NCBI GenBank assembly: GCA_010206225.2
Contig: VIQU02000017.1
Span: 88,278-152,277, forward strand
Direction of reading: 5' to 3'
DNA: 64,000 bases
From: Lachnospiraceae bacterium MD308
Lineage (GTDB): Bacteria > Bacillota > Clostridia > Lachnospirales > Lachnospiraceae
Positions 1-7,572 of this stretch are shown here, piece after piece. Under the pieces are notes generated by a model. That model saw only the letters and a program-made list of their open reading frames with translations. It had not been told where the DNA came from and ran no database searches. A program made the position numbers and the translations under genes. Within the stretch, counting starts at the first letter, position 1, and each line of letters opens with the position of its first letter.

Positions 1-184
1 CAATCTCGTAGACACTGTCCGTATCATCCGCAGGAGAGGTATCCCTCAAAATCAGACACTGCGCATCCCCTTCTTCCGAGTCCGTAACCAAAATATAGGA
101 AACTCCGTTGATCCTCGTCTGCTCCAGCACAAAGAATTCCACTTCTGTCTTCATCTCTTCGGACATAAATTTGATCTTTTCCAT
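1..184 (-). CDS. DUF1292 family protein, partial (C-terminus outside window)
   Basis: About 61 codons are visible from the ATG at 184; the reading frame is open to the window edge. The N-terminus (MEKIKFMSEEM) and the following alternating hydrophobic/acidic strands, with a region reading SYILVTDSEEGDAQCLIL, resemble the small DUF1292 proteins that sit behind ruvX in many Clostridia. The function of the family is unknown. It follows ruvX by 33 bases and is probably the last or a late gene of the ireB-ruvX operon. The call rests on family resemblance and gene order. Confidence 0.7.
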   Translation of the reverse strand, partial: MEKIKFMSEEMKTEVEFFVLEQTRINGVSYILVTDSEEGDAQCLILRDTSPADDTDSVYEI

Positions 185-217
185 TTTACCATCCCTCCAA
201 GCCCGATATAGCCCGCT

Positions 218-661
218 TTAATCAGCTGCCTGCCCATTCGGCAGCGAATTCAGATATCCCTGCAATATAAAAACTGCCGCAATTTTATCAATGTATTTTT
301 TGCGGTTCTCTCGCCTTATATGATTCTCAATTAATGTCCGCTCTGCTTCCACCGTAGTCAGACGCTCGTCCCACATCACGACTTTAAGGCCGGTCCTCTT
401 CGTCAGCATCTCACCAAATTCCCTTGTCTTTTCCGCCCGTTCTCCGATATCATTATTCATAAGCTTTGGAAAACCAAGTACGATCCGCCCCACCTCATAC
501 TCCGAAATCAACGCTTCAATACGCGCGCAGGTTTTCCTAAGCTTGTTCTCGTCCTTGCGGGTGATCGTCTCAATTCCCTGCGCCGTAATAAGCAGAGGGT
601 CACTGATCGCAACTCCCACAGTCTTCGAACCATAATCCAGTCCCATAATTCTCATAGACAT
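218..661 (-). CDS. ruvX: RuvX/YqgF-type RNase H-fold nuclease (putative pre-16S rRNA processing / Holliday junction resolvase)
   Basis: This 147-residue protein has the usual length of YqgF/RuvX. The first strand contains [14 protein letters not shown] with Asp9, followed by GFPKLMNN (63-70), WDERLTT (97-103, Glu99) and YIDKIAA (123-129, Asp125); these are the acidic positions expected in the RNase H-like active site. Members of the family mature the 5' end of 16S rRNA and have been proposed as Holliday junction resolvases. Its ATG shares one base with the stop codon of the upstream ireB gene (TAATG), so translation is probably coupled. Confidence 0.93.
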   Translation of the reverse strand: MSMRIMGLDYGSKTVGVAISDPLLITAQGIETITRKDENKLRKTCARIEALISEYEVGRIVLGFPKLMNNDIGERAEKTREFGEMLTKRTGLKVVMWDERLTTVEAERTLIENHIRRENRKKYIDKIAAVFILQGYLNSLPNGQAAD

Positions 662-924
662 TATAACCAGCCATTATGCTCAATATACGTCTTGAGCATC
701 TCTTCTACTAATTCGTCACGCTCCATCTTCATGATCAGGCTTCTTGCACTGTTATGACTCGTAATATACGTCGGATCCCCTGACATAATATATCCGACGA
801 TCTGATTCACCGGATTATAACCTTTTTCGCTCAGAGCTTTGTACACAATCTCAAGGATATCTTTTGCTTGAATTTGTGGACCGCTTTCTACCTGAAAAAA
901 TTGTGTGCTGCTTAAAGCTTTCAT
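661..924 (-). CDS. ireB: IreB family regulatory phosphoprotein (DUF965)
   Basis: The gene encodes 87 residues, the size of the IreB/YrzL family. Recognisable family segments are [19 protein letters not shown] (around 33-51) and [12 protein letters not shown] (53-64). In Enterococcus IreB is a substrate of the PASTA kinase IreK and affects cell-envelope stress and cephalosporin resistance; the N-terminal Ser5, Ser6 and Thr7 here are candidate phosphosites (inference). It is the first gene of an operon with ruvX and the DUF1292 gene, behind a good promoter at 957-985, and its stop overlaps the ruvX start. Confidence 0.92.
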   Translation of the reverse strand: MKALSSTQFFQVESGPQIQAKDILEIVYKALSEKGYNPVNQIVGYIMSGDPTYITSHNSARSLIMKMERDELVEEMLKTYIEHNGWL

Positions 925-956
925 ATACTCACGTCCTTCAAAAATACTTCTTTCTT

Positions 957-985
957 ATTCTAACCTAAAGCCATTCAAAATTCAA
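957..985 (-). promoter_or_regulatory. Promoter of ireB-ruvX operon
   Basis: On the minus strand TTGAAT (980-985) and TAGAAT (957-962) are separated by exactly 17 bases. The -35 overlaps the mtaB stop codon, and the predicted start lies about 25 bases before the ireB ATG. Prediction from consensus only. Confidence 0.6.
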
Positions 986-2277
986 TGCATTATTTGCAAA
1001 TGGCTCTCAATTTCTACATTTACCATCTGATTCACTTGTTTTTGATTTAGTTTCTGTCTGATTTTGACATACTCCTTCGTATGCCCGATTCCGTAAAGTC
1101 CGTCTTCACATATCTCTACCTCTTCTATGAGAACTTCTTTCACGGTTCCTATGAACGCATTTTCAAAAGCTTCCTGCTTTTTTCTGCTCAATTCGATGAG
1201 CTCCCTGCTTCTTTCATTTTTAATCTTCTCCGGGACCTGATGCTCCATCGCGGCGGCTTTCGTCCCTTCTCTCCTCGAATATTGAAAGACATGTGTCTCA
1301 TAAAAATTAACTTTATCAACGAAAGCTCTTGACTGCTCAAACTCTTCCTCTGTCTCTCCCGGAAAGCCCACGATAATATCCGTCGTAAGCGCCGGATTTT
1401 TAAAATATTTTCTGAGGAGACAGCATTTTTCATAATATTCCTCAGATGTATACCGGCGGTTCATGCGCTTTAACGTCTCATCACATCCGCTCTGAAGAGA
1501 TAAATGGAAATGTGGGCACATCTTTGGCAGACTGCCAAGCTTCTTAGCAAATTCCTCTGTAATAATCCCAGGCTCCAGAGACCCAAGCCGAATTCTCTCA
1601 ATCCCCGCGGTCTCATGAATGTGTAAAATAAGTGACAGAAGGCTGTCTTCTTCCCCCTCAAGATCCACCCCATAAGAGCTCAGATGGATCCCTGTCAGCA
1701 CCACTTCCTTATAGCCGTTTTCCGCCAGCTTATGAACCTCATTGATCACACTCTGCAGCTTTCTGCTGCGGACTCTTCCTCTGGCAAAAGGAATGATACA
1801 ATAGGAGCAGAACTGGTTGCACCCATCCTGAATCTTAATATAAGCGCGGGTGTGACCTGCAGTCTGCGACAGACAAAGGTCTTCGTATTCTCTGACATGG
1901 CCGATATCGAGCCGCGCGTCAAGAACCTCTTTTTGCCTCTCCCTTTCATACTGCGCAAGAATCTCAGCAATATCTTTTTTTCGGTTGTTTCCCACAACAA
2001 TGTCAATCACCTCGTCTGCCTGTCCGCCCTTTTCCTGCACATAACAGCCTGCCGCCACTATGACCGCCTCCGGATTCTTAAGCTTCGCCCGATGGAGCAT
2101 CTGCCTTGATTTCCGGTCCGCCATATTGGTTACTGTGCAGGTATTCACAATATAGATATCCGCCTTCTCAGAAAACGGTACGATGACATACCCGTTCTCC
2201 ACTAAAATCTGCTGCATTGCTTCCATCTCATAGGCATTCACCTTACAGCCCAAATTATGAAGCGCTACCTTTTTCAT
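982..2277 (-). CDS. mtaB: tRNA (t6A37) methylthiotransferase MtaB
   Basis: This 431-residue radical-SAM enzyme converts t6A37 to ms2t6A in ANN-decoding tRNAs. The N-terminal UPF0004 domain carries the three cysteines of the auxiliary iron-sulfur cluster (Cys11 in LGCKVN, Cys47 in NTCTVTN, Cys78 in AAGCYVQ). The radical-SAM motif is Cys153-x3-Cys157-x2-Cys160 (DGCNQFCSYC). A TRAM-like tail follows from about 370. The LGCKVN start and overall length fit the MtaB branch rather than MiaB or RimO. It lies between ireB and the divergent HPr-like gene. Confidence 0.93.
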   Translation of the reverse strand: MKKVALHNLGCKVNAYEMEAMQQILVENGYVIVPFSEKADIYIVNTCTVTNMADRKSRQMLHRAKLKNPEAVIVAAGCYVQEKGGQADEVIDIVVGNNRKKDIAEILAQYERERQKEVLDARLDIGHVREYEDLCLSQTAGHTRAYIKIQDGCNQFCSYCIIPFARGRVRSRKLQSVINEVHKLAENGYKEVVLTGIHLSSYGVDLEGEEDSLLSLILHIHETAGIERIRLGSLEPGIITEEFAKKLGSLPKMCPHFHLSLQSGCDETLKRMNRRYTSEEYYEKCCLLRKYFKNPALTTDIIVGFPGETEEEFEQSRAFVDKVNFYETHVFQYSRREGTKAAAMEHQVPEKIKNERSRELIELSRKKQEAFENAFIGTVKEVLIEEVEICEDGLYGIGHTKEYVKIRQKLNQKQVNQMVNVEIESHLQIMH

Positions 2278-2307
2278 AGATAATTCCTTTCTATTTCAAA
2301 CATTTCC

Positions 2308-2336
2308 TTGACTTTTCTAATATGTCCTTATAATAT
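2308..2336 (+). promoter_or_regulatory. Promoter of the HPr-like gene
   Basis: TTGACT (2308-2313), 17 bases, TAATAT (2331-2336) on the plus strand, followed by an AAGGAGG ribosome-binding site at about 2358-2363. The AT-rich stretch could also hold a divergent mtaB promoter on the minus strand. Confidence 0.5.
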
Positions 2337-2370
2337 AATAGTGAATAAAAAGACAATAAGGAGGTATTTT

Positions 2371-2604
2371 ATGAAAACCGTACAAATTTCTTTAAACTCT
2401 ATCAATAAAGTGAAGTCATTCGTAAATGAAATCACAAAATTTGACAATGATTTCGACCTTGTATCCGGAAGATATGTTATCGATGCCAAATCAATCATGG
2501 GTATTTTCAGTCTGGATCTATCCAAGCCGATCGATCTGAACATCCATGCCAGCGAATCCGATATCGAAAACATCCTCAATATTTTGAAACCGTACCTTGT
2601 ATAA
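2371..2604 (+). CDS. Small HPr-like protein lacking the phosphocarrier histidine
   Basis: This 77-residue protein has the length and strand/helix rhythm of HPr. The segment DAKSIMGIFSL (39-49) matches the HPr Ser46 region, with Ser41 in the matching position. The GxHxRP active-site loop expected near residue 15 is absent (the protein reads SLNSINKVKSF there), so it cannot act as a normal PTS phosphocarrier. Such short HPr-like proteins occur in Clostridia; their role is not known to me. The ATG at 2371 is chosen because it has a perfect AAGGAGG seven bases upstream. It is a lone plus-strand gene between mtaB and thiI. Confidence 0.75.
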   Translation: MKTVQISLNSINKVKSFVNEITKFDNDFDLVSGRYVIDAKSIMGIFSLDLSKPIDLNIHASESDIENILNILKPYLV

Positions 2605-2634
2605 TTTACACAAAAGTTCTATCTTTAAAAGTCA

Positions 2635-2670
2635 GTCAGACTCAGAAGCCGAGTCTGACTTTTTCATTTT
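2635..2670. terminator. Terminator between the convergent HPr-like gene and thiI
   Basis: GTCAGACTC (2635-2643) pairs perfectly with GAGTCTGAC (2651-2659) around a seven-base loop and is followed by TTTTTCATTTT on the plus strand. A shorter T-run follows the stem on the minus strand, so it may serve both convergent genes. Confidence 0.85.
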
Positions 2671-2675
2671 CCGGA

Positions 2676-3857
2676 TTATTTTATCTCGATCACTTCGGCT
2701 GTTTTAACCGCCTCTTCAACAAGCGCATCTATCTTTTCTGCAAGCTTTTCCTCTGAACGTCTTATGACGTCAACATTTGGCTTTGTCACCGGATGCTTCG
2801 CCACAAAAATCGTGCAGCAGTCTTCAAAGGGCTGGATCGAGGTTTCATAAGTGTCGATCCTTTCTGCTACATCCACGATCTCCTGCTTGTCGAATCCGAT
2901 CAGAGGACGGTACACCGGAAGCGTACACACGTCATTGGTCGCCGCAAGGCTCTGCATTGTCTGACTCGCCACCTGACCGATACTTTCACCCGTGATCAGG
3001 CCAAGACACCCATCCTTTTCTGCAAAATGCTCTGCAATCCGCATCATGTACCGGCGCATGATGATCGTCAGCTCGTCATGGGGGCACTGGTCGTAGATAT
3101 AAAGCTGAATGTCCGTAAAATTCACCACATGAAGCCTGATCGGTCCGGAATACTCCGCCACTTTCCCGGCCAGCTCCACAACCTTCTGCTTTGCACGCTC
3201 GCTCGTATAGGGCGGGGCGTGGAAATAAGTCGCCTCAATCCCGACCCCGCGCTTGGAAATCATATATCCGGCCACCGGACTGTCAATACCGCCCGACAAA
3301 AGAAGCATCGCTTTTCCGTTGGTGCCCACCGGCATCCCTCCGGCTCCCGGGATGATCTGTGAATACACGTACACCTCCTCACGTACCTCGATATTGACCA
3401 TGACATCCGGGCGGTGTACGTCTACCCGAATCTCCGGAAACGCTTCTAAAATCGCCTCTCCCAGATCCCGGCTGATCTCCATAGAATTCTTTGGATAAGT
3501 TTTCTTCGAGCGTCTGGATTCTACCTTGAACGTAAAGCTCTTATCCTCATACATCTCATCCATATAGGCCACAACATCTTTTTTCAACTCCTCGAAACCT
3601 TTATCCGAAAGCCTTAACACCGGACAGATTCCTACCAGCCCGAATACCTTCTTCAGATGTTCTACCGTATCCTCATAATCATATTCTCCGCCGCAGTCCA
3701 CATAGATCCGCGCCTGCTTTTTAAAGACCTCGAATTCGCCTTCCACTTCTTTCAGCGCACGGCGCACCTGACGAACCAATGCATCCTCAAAAAGATAGCG
3801 GTTCTTTCCCTTGATCCCAATCTCTCCGTATTTTAACAAAAATGTGTGAAATCTCAT
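2676..3857 (-). CDS. thiI: tRNA 4-thiouridine synthase ThiI (no rhodanese domain)
   Basis: This 393-residue protein uses ATP to activate U8 of tRNA and inserts sulfur to give s4U; it also serves thiamin biosynthesis in some bacteria. An N-terminal ferredoxin-like/THUMP region (about 1-165) precedes the PP-loop LSGGIDSPVAGYM with SGGIDS at 188-193. A C-terminal FEDCCTIF segment holds a cysteine pair. It ends without the rhodanese domain of the E. coli enzyme, as in Bacillus. It follows the cysteine desulfurase gene by 27 bases, which matches the Bacillus NifZ-ThiI pair where the desulfurase gives sulfur directly to ThiI. Confidence 0.94.
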   Translation of the reverse strand: MRFHTFLLKYGEIGIKGKNRYLFEDALVRQVRRALKEVEGEFEVFKKQARIYVDCGGEYDYEDTVEHLKKVFGLVGICPVLRLSDKGFEELKKDVVAYMDEMYEDKSFTFKVESRRSKKTYPKNSMEISRDLGEAILEAFPEIRVDVHRPDVMVNIEVREEVYVYSQIIPGAGGMPVGTNGKAMLLLSGGIDSPVAGYMISKRGVGIEATYFHAPPYTSERAKQKVVELAGKVAEYSGPIRLHVVNFTDIQLYIYDQCPHDELTIIMRRYMMRIAEHFAEKDGCLGLITGESIGQVASQTMQSLAATNDVCTLPVYRPLIGFDKQEIVDVAERIDTYETSIQPFEDCCTIFVAKHPVTKPNVDVIRRSEEKLAEKIDALVEEAVKTAEVIEIK

Positions 3858-3884
3858 CTTCTCTCTCCTTAGTTTCTGATTGTA

Positions 3885-5042
3885 TTAACGTCTCGTATAT
3901 CTCCTGAGCCGCGGCACCAGTTCCTTTAAGACCTCCAATGTGTAATCAATCTCTTCGCGGGTTGTAAACTCTGACATACTGAATCTCAGCGTTGCATCCA
4001 GATATTCCTGACTTGCTCCAATCCCTTTCAGCACCCCGCTCACCTGCGGATGGTTAGAAGAACATGCAGAGCCGGAAGACACATAGATTCCCTTCGCCTC
4101 CAACGCATGAAGAAGCACTTCACTTCGGATTCCTGCAAAGCCCACGCTGATAATATGAGGCGCGGACGTCTCATCATACATCCCGTGAATCTTCGTGCTT
4201 TCAATCTGGGACACGCCTTCTATAAAGTGCTCCTTTAGCGAGCGCATTCCAGCCACCTTCTCATCCAGATTCTCGTAGATGGTTTTTGCCGCCAGACCAA
4301 GCCCCGCAATACCCGGAACATTTTCCGTTCCAGAACGGACATTTTTCTGCTGTTCCCCGCCGAATACAATCGGTTTAATCTTCACGCTGCTGTCAATATA
4401 AAGCGCGCCGACTCCTTTCGGCCCGTGAATCTTATGCCCGCTGACAGAGCACATATCCACCTTCAGTCTTTTTGGATAGATTCGATATTTTCCGAACCCC
4501 TGCACCGCATCTACATGGAACAGAATATTCTTATTATAGGCCTTCACAATACCTGCAGCTTCCTGAATGGGCTGCACAGATCCCACCTCATTATTCACAT
4601 ACATAACCGACACAAGAATAGTATCCGCACAGAGAGCTTCTTTCAGCGCTTCAAGCTTAATTCTACCAAAACGGTCTACCGGAAGGAATGTAACCCGAAA
4701 GCCTTCTTCTTCTAAATACCGCATCGTATTGATGATCGCTGGATGCTCGATTGCTGTCGTGATCAGGTGATTCCCTGCCCGGCGGTTCGCTCTCGCCGCC
4801 CCGATGAGTGCAAGATTATCGCTCTCCGTCCCGCCGGACGTAAAAAAAATCTCTTTCTCCTGCACCTTCCAGAGCTTTGCCAGTATTTCCTTCGCCTCTT
4901 TTATATACCTTTCTCCTTCCATGCCCTTTTTGTGCACGGAAGACGGATTCCCATAATCCTCACACATGACTTTGCGCACAAGATCTCCAACACATTCATA
5001 TGCGCGGGTTGTTGCAGAATTATCCAAATATATTTCTTTCAT
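3885..5042 (-). CDS. Cysteine desulfurase (NifS/IscS family, NifZ-like, ThiI partner)
   Basis: This 385-residue PLP enzyme removes sulfur from L-cysteine as an enzyme persulfide. The PLP lysine is Lys204 in SVSGHKIHGPKG and the catalytic cysteine is Cys327 in YVSSGSACSS; SGGTESDN (69-76) binds the cofactor phosphate. The start MKEIYLDNSAT is typical of the family. Because it sits directly upstream of thiI and has no iscU-like gene nearby, its main job is probably sulfur supply for tRNA thiolation (inference). It is third in a prmA-rsmE-desulfurase-thiI operon. Confidence 0.92.
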   Translation of the reverse strand: MKEIYLDNSATTRAYECVGDLVRKVMCEDYGNPSSVHKKGMEGERYIKEAKEILAKLWKVQEKEIFFTSGGTESDNLALIGAARANRRAGNHLITTAIEHPAIINTMRYLEEEGFRVTFLPVDRFGRIKLEALKEALCADTILVSVMYVNNEVGSVQPIQEAAGIVKAYNKNILFHVDAVQGFGKYRIYPKRLKVDMCSVSGHKIHGPKGVGALYIDSSVKIKPIVFGGEQQKNVRSGTENVPGIAGLGLAAKTIYENLDEKVAGMRSLKEHFIEGVSQIESTKIHGMYDETSAPHIISVGFAGIRSEVLLHALEAKGIYVSSGSACSSNHPQVSGVLKGIGASQEYLDATLRFSMSEFTTREEIDYTLEVLKELVPRLRRYTRR

Positions 5043-5086
5043 ATACCCACTTCCTGTTTTTCTTTTCTTATTTATAGAATATGTGG

Positions 5087-5827
5087 CTATTCCTCCAGTT
5101 GGAACATCAACACAGATAATGTCGTAATTCCTGCCGTTTCCGTGCGCAGAATTCTTCGTCCAAGCGTGACCGCCTCTGCACCTTTTTCCAGCGCCTCTGA
5201 AACTTCCGCTTTCTCGAATCCACCTTCCGGACCGATAAAGATGCCGATAGACTGCCCTGGCTGAATTGCTGCAAGTAATTTCTTAGTCTTATCCATCCCT
5301 TCCGCAAGCTCGTAGGGGATCAATCGGACGTCCAGCTTTGCCGCAAGCTCTAATGCCTCTTTCCACGACAGTACGTTTTTCACCTCCGGCACAATCCCCC
5401 GCCCCGACTGTTTGGCCGCACTTTTCGATATCTCTTGCCACCGGCTGACTTTTTTCCGGGCTTTTTTTTCATCCAGCTTAACCACACAGCGTTTCAAAGC
5501 TACAGGGATAATCTGATACACGCCAAGTTCCACCGCTTTCTGGACAATAAATTCCATCTTTTCCTGCTTGGGCAATCCCTGAAAAAGGTAAATCTTGGAA
5601 GGCAGTTCCGTATCGTTTTCCTCTCTCTGTATCACTGTCAGTATTGCTTCTCCTGTCTCCATATATTCCGTTATGCGGCACAGATAACGGCAATTATTGC
5701 CGTCGCTGACCGACACCTCTTCACCCGGCTTCATGCGGAGAACATTTTTCATATGGTTCACATCCGACCCTCTAATTACAATCTCCGTCTCCTCTACCTG
5801 AGAAGGCGGCACAAAAAAATGCTGCAT
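5087..5827 (-). CDS. rsmE: 16S rRNA m3U1498 methyltransferase RsmE
   Basis: This 246-residue SPOUT methyltransferase is predicted to methylate N3 of U1498 in 16S rRNA. The N-terminal PUA-like part starts MQHFFVPPSQ and contains HMKNVLRM. The C-terminal SPOUT knot shows IFIGPEGGFEKAEV and TLGRRILRTETAGI, the standard RsmE SAM-binding segments. It starts 10 bases after prmA ends, a very common pairing, and is cotranscribed with it. Confidence 0.95.
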   Translation of the reverse strand: MQHFFVPPSQVEETEIVIRGSDVNHMKNVLRMKPGEEVSVSDGNNCRYLCRITEYMETGEAILTVIQREENDTELPSKIYLFQGLPKQEKMEFIVQKAVELGVYQIIPVALKRCVVKLDEKKARKKVSRWQEISKSAAKQSGRGIVPEVKNVLSWKEALELAAKLDVRLIPYELAEGMDKTKKLLAAIQPGQSIGIFIGPEGGFEKAEVSEALEKGAEAVTLGRRILRTETAGITTLSVLMFQLEE

Positions 5828-5837
5828 AAGGACACTC

Positions 5838-6791
5838 CTACTTTTTCTTTGCCACTACTGATACCCATTCGCCCTGGTGGTTCACTTCAAGGACTTCTAA
5901 CCCCGCCTCATTTACCGCGTCCACTACCGTCTGCTCCTTATCATCAATAATTCCGCTGGTAATATAAACCGCCCCCTGCTTCATATGTGAAAAGATAACC
6001 GGCGTTAACGGCACAAGCACGTCCGCAAGAATATTGGCAGCTACAATATCATACTTCTCATAGCCGGCCTGATCCTGTACCTCCTTGTCATCTATGATAT
6101 TGCCGATCATCACTTCATATTGATCTTTCCCGATCCCGTTCTCTTCCATATTCTCATAAGTTGCGGTAATGGCACAGGGATCAAGGTCCGTACCTACAGA
6201 ATGTTCCGCTCCGAATTTCAGCGCCAGCATCCCTAGAATTCCGCTTCCGCATCCCACATCCAGCACATAGTCGCCTTTTTTTACATATCTCTTCAGCGCG
6301 CGGATACAAAGCTGCGTCGTCTCATGCATTCCCGTTCCGAATGCAGTTCCCGGATCGATATGAATCACAAGCTTTTTTGCATCCTCTTCCTTCACATGCT
6401 CCCACGATGGAATAACAAGAATATCATCAATATAAAACTGGTGAAAATACTGTTTCCAATTATTCACCCAATCTATATCCTCCGTCTCTGACTCCTCAAT
6501 CGTACATTCTCCCAGATCAAGGAAATCGCCCATATCTTTAAGCTCTTTTCGCACATCAGAAAGAATCTTCTTCGCATCCTCCTCCATATCCAGATAAAAA
6601 GTAAGGTAAGCCGTGCCATCGTCTTTAGCTATATCAGGAAGAATATCCACAAACATCTGCTCTTTATCTTCCTTCGTCAAAGGAATCCCATCCTCAATCT
6701 GCACACCTTCAATACCAAACTCCGCCAGCATACTGCTCACGATATCCTCTGCCTCTGTCGTCGTCTTTAACCGAAACTGTTTCCACTTCAT
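5838..6791 (-). CDS. prmA: Ribosomal protein L11 methyltransferase PrmA
   Basis: This 317-residue SAM-dependent enzyme trimethylates ribosomal protein L11. An N-terminal ferredoxin-like domain (about 1-120) is followed by a linker and a Rossmann methyltransferase domain with VLDVGCGSGILGMLALK (SAM motif I) and an NILADVLVPL segment. DPGTAFGTGMHETT is the PrmA substrate/SAM loop. The start at 6791 (MKWKQF) is preferred over the ATG two codons upstream because AGAGAGG is then seven bases away. It leads the prmA-rsmE-desulfurase-thiI operon. Confidence 0.95.
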   Translation of the reverse strand: MKWKQFRLKTTTEAEDIVSSMLAEFGIEGVQIEDGIPLTKEDKEQMFVDILPDIAKDDGTAYLTFYLDMEEDAKKILSDVRKELKDMGDFLDLGECTIEESETEDIDWVNNWKQYFHQFYIDDILVIPSWEHVKEEDAKKLVIHIDPGTAFGTGMHETTQLCIRALKRYVKKGDYVLDVGCGSGILGMLALKFGAEHSVGTDLDPCAITATYENMEENGIGKDQYEVMIGNIIDDKEVQDQAGYEKYDIVAANILADVLVPLTPVIFSHMKQGAVYITSGIIDDKEQTVVDAVNEAGLEVLEVNHQGEWVSVVAKKK

Positions 6792-6830
6792 AATCATACC
6801 TCTCTGATCGTCCGCCCTGATACATTGCCT

Positions 6831-6859
6831 ATTTTAACATCTGCAGCCAATAATGTAAA
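6831..6859 (-). promoter_or_regulatory. Promoter of prmA operon
   Basis: TTTACA (6854-6859), 17 bases, TAAAAT (6831-6836) on the minus strand, 40 bases before the prmA start. Five of six consensus bases match in each hexamer. Confidence 0.7.
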
Positions 6860-6873
6860 CGTAATTGCTCCAA

Positions 6874-7491
6874 TCAGTATAAACCTCTGTAAAAATTCAA
6901 ATACATATGAAGATTAATACTGACATATCTCCAGAGCCTCTTAATAAATCCGGTATTGTCCGGCTCATCCGCCACGCACATGACATAATCCAATCCAAAC
7001 TTCTTCGCGTAGTGGTTTGCCTTGCGAAGATGCCATCCATTTGTAACAACCGCACAGTTATGAAGCCCCTCTGCTTCCATAAGATCCTTGGATTTCATCA
7101 TATTGTGGTAGGTACTCACCGATTCCGTCTCTGTGACAATCAACTCCTCGGGCACTCCCAGCTTCACAGCATAATCCTTCATGATCTCTGATTCGATATG
7201 CGGATTCTTCACATGCCCGCCGGTAAAAAACAGCTTTTCCACTTTTCCATCATGCCACAGCTGCACCGCCTTCTCCACACGCGTCCTCATCACTGCAGAA
7301 GGACTTCCGTTCAGATTCGCAGGGCAGCCGCAGACAAGCGCGCAGTCATACTTCTGTCTTTTCCATCTTTTTGCGGGACGCTCAAACACCTTTCGGAAGA
7401 CAAATACATGTAACACGGCGTTTCCTAACAAACCTCCTAAGACCATTCCGCGAAAAAATACTTCGTCCCTCTTATATCTTCTTTTCCTCAT
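6874..7491 (-). CDS. YdcF/DUF218 family membrane-associated protein
   Basis: The protein is about 205 residues. An N-terminal basic stretch (RKRRYKRDE) is followed by a short hydrophobic segment, then the DUF218 core: ALVCGCPANLNGSPS, FFTGGHV, ESVSTYHNMMKSKDL and NGWHLRKANHYAKKFGL. DUF218 proteins (YdcF, SanA, ElyC) bind nucleotides or are linked to envelope physiology; the exact reaction is unknown. The second ATG (7491) is preferred since GGGAGG abuts the first ATG but lies six bases before the second. It is separated from the cohesin-like gene by a terminator. Confidence 0.8.
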   Translation of the reverse strand: MRKRRYKRDEVFFRGMVLGGLLGNAVLHVFVFRKVFERPAKRWKRQKYDCALVCGCPANLNGSPSAVMRTRVEKAVQLWHDGKVEKLFFTGGHVKNPHIESEIMKDYAVKLGVPEELIVTETESVSTYHNMMKSKDLMEAEGLHNCAVVTNGWHLRKANHYAKKFGLDYVMCVADEPDNTGFIKRLWRYVSINLHMYLNFYRGLY

Positions 7492-7538
7492 ATGCATCCT
7501 CCCTGCAGTTTATCAAACGTAATGATGTATACAACAAA

Positions 7539-7559
7539 CCCCTGCATCCACTGCAGGGG
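7539..7559 (-). terminator. Terminator after the cohesin-like gene
   Basis: CCCCTGCA pairs with TGCAGGGG around a five-base loop, followed on the minus strand by TTTGTTGT. It lies just past the stop codon at 7573. Confidence 0.75.
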
Positions 7560-7572
7560 CCTGCACTCTGAT

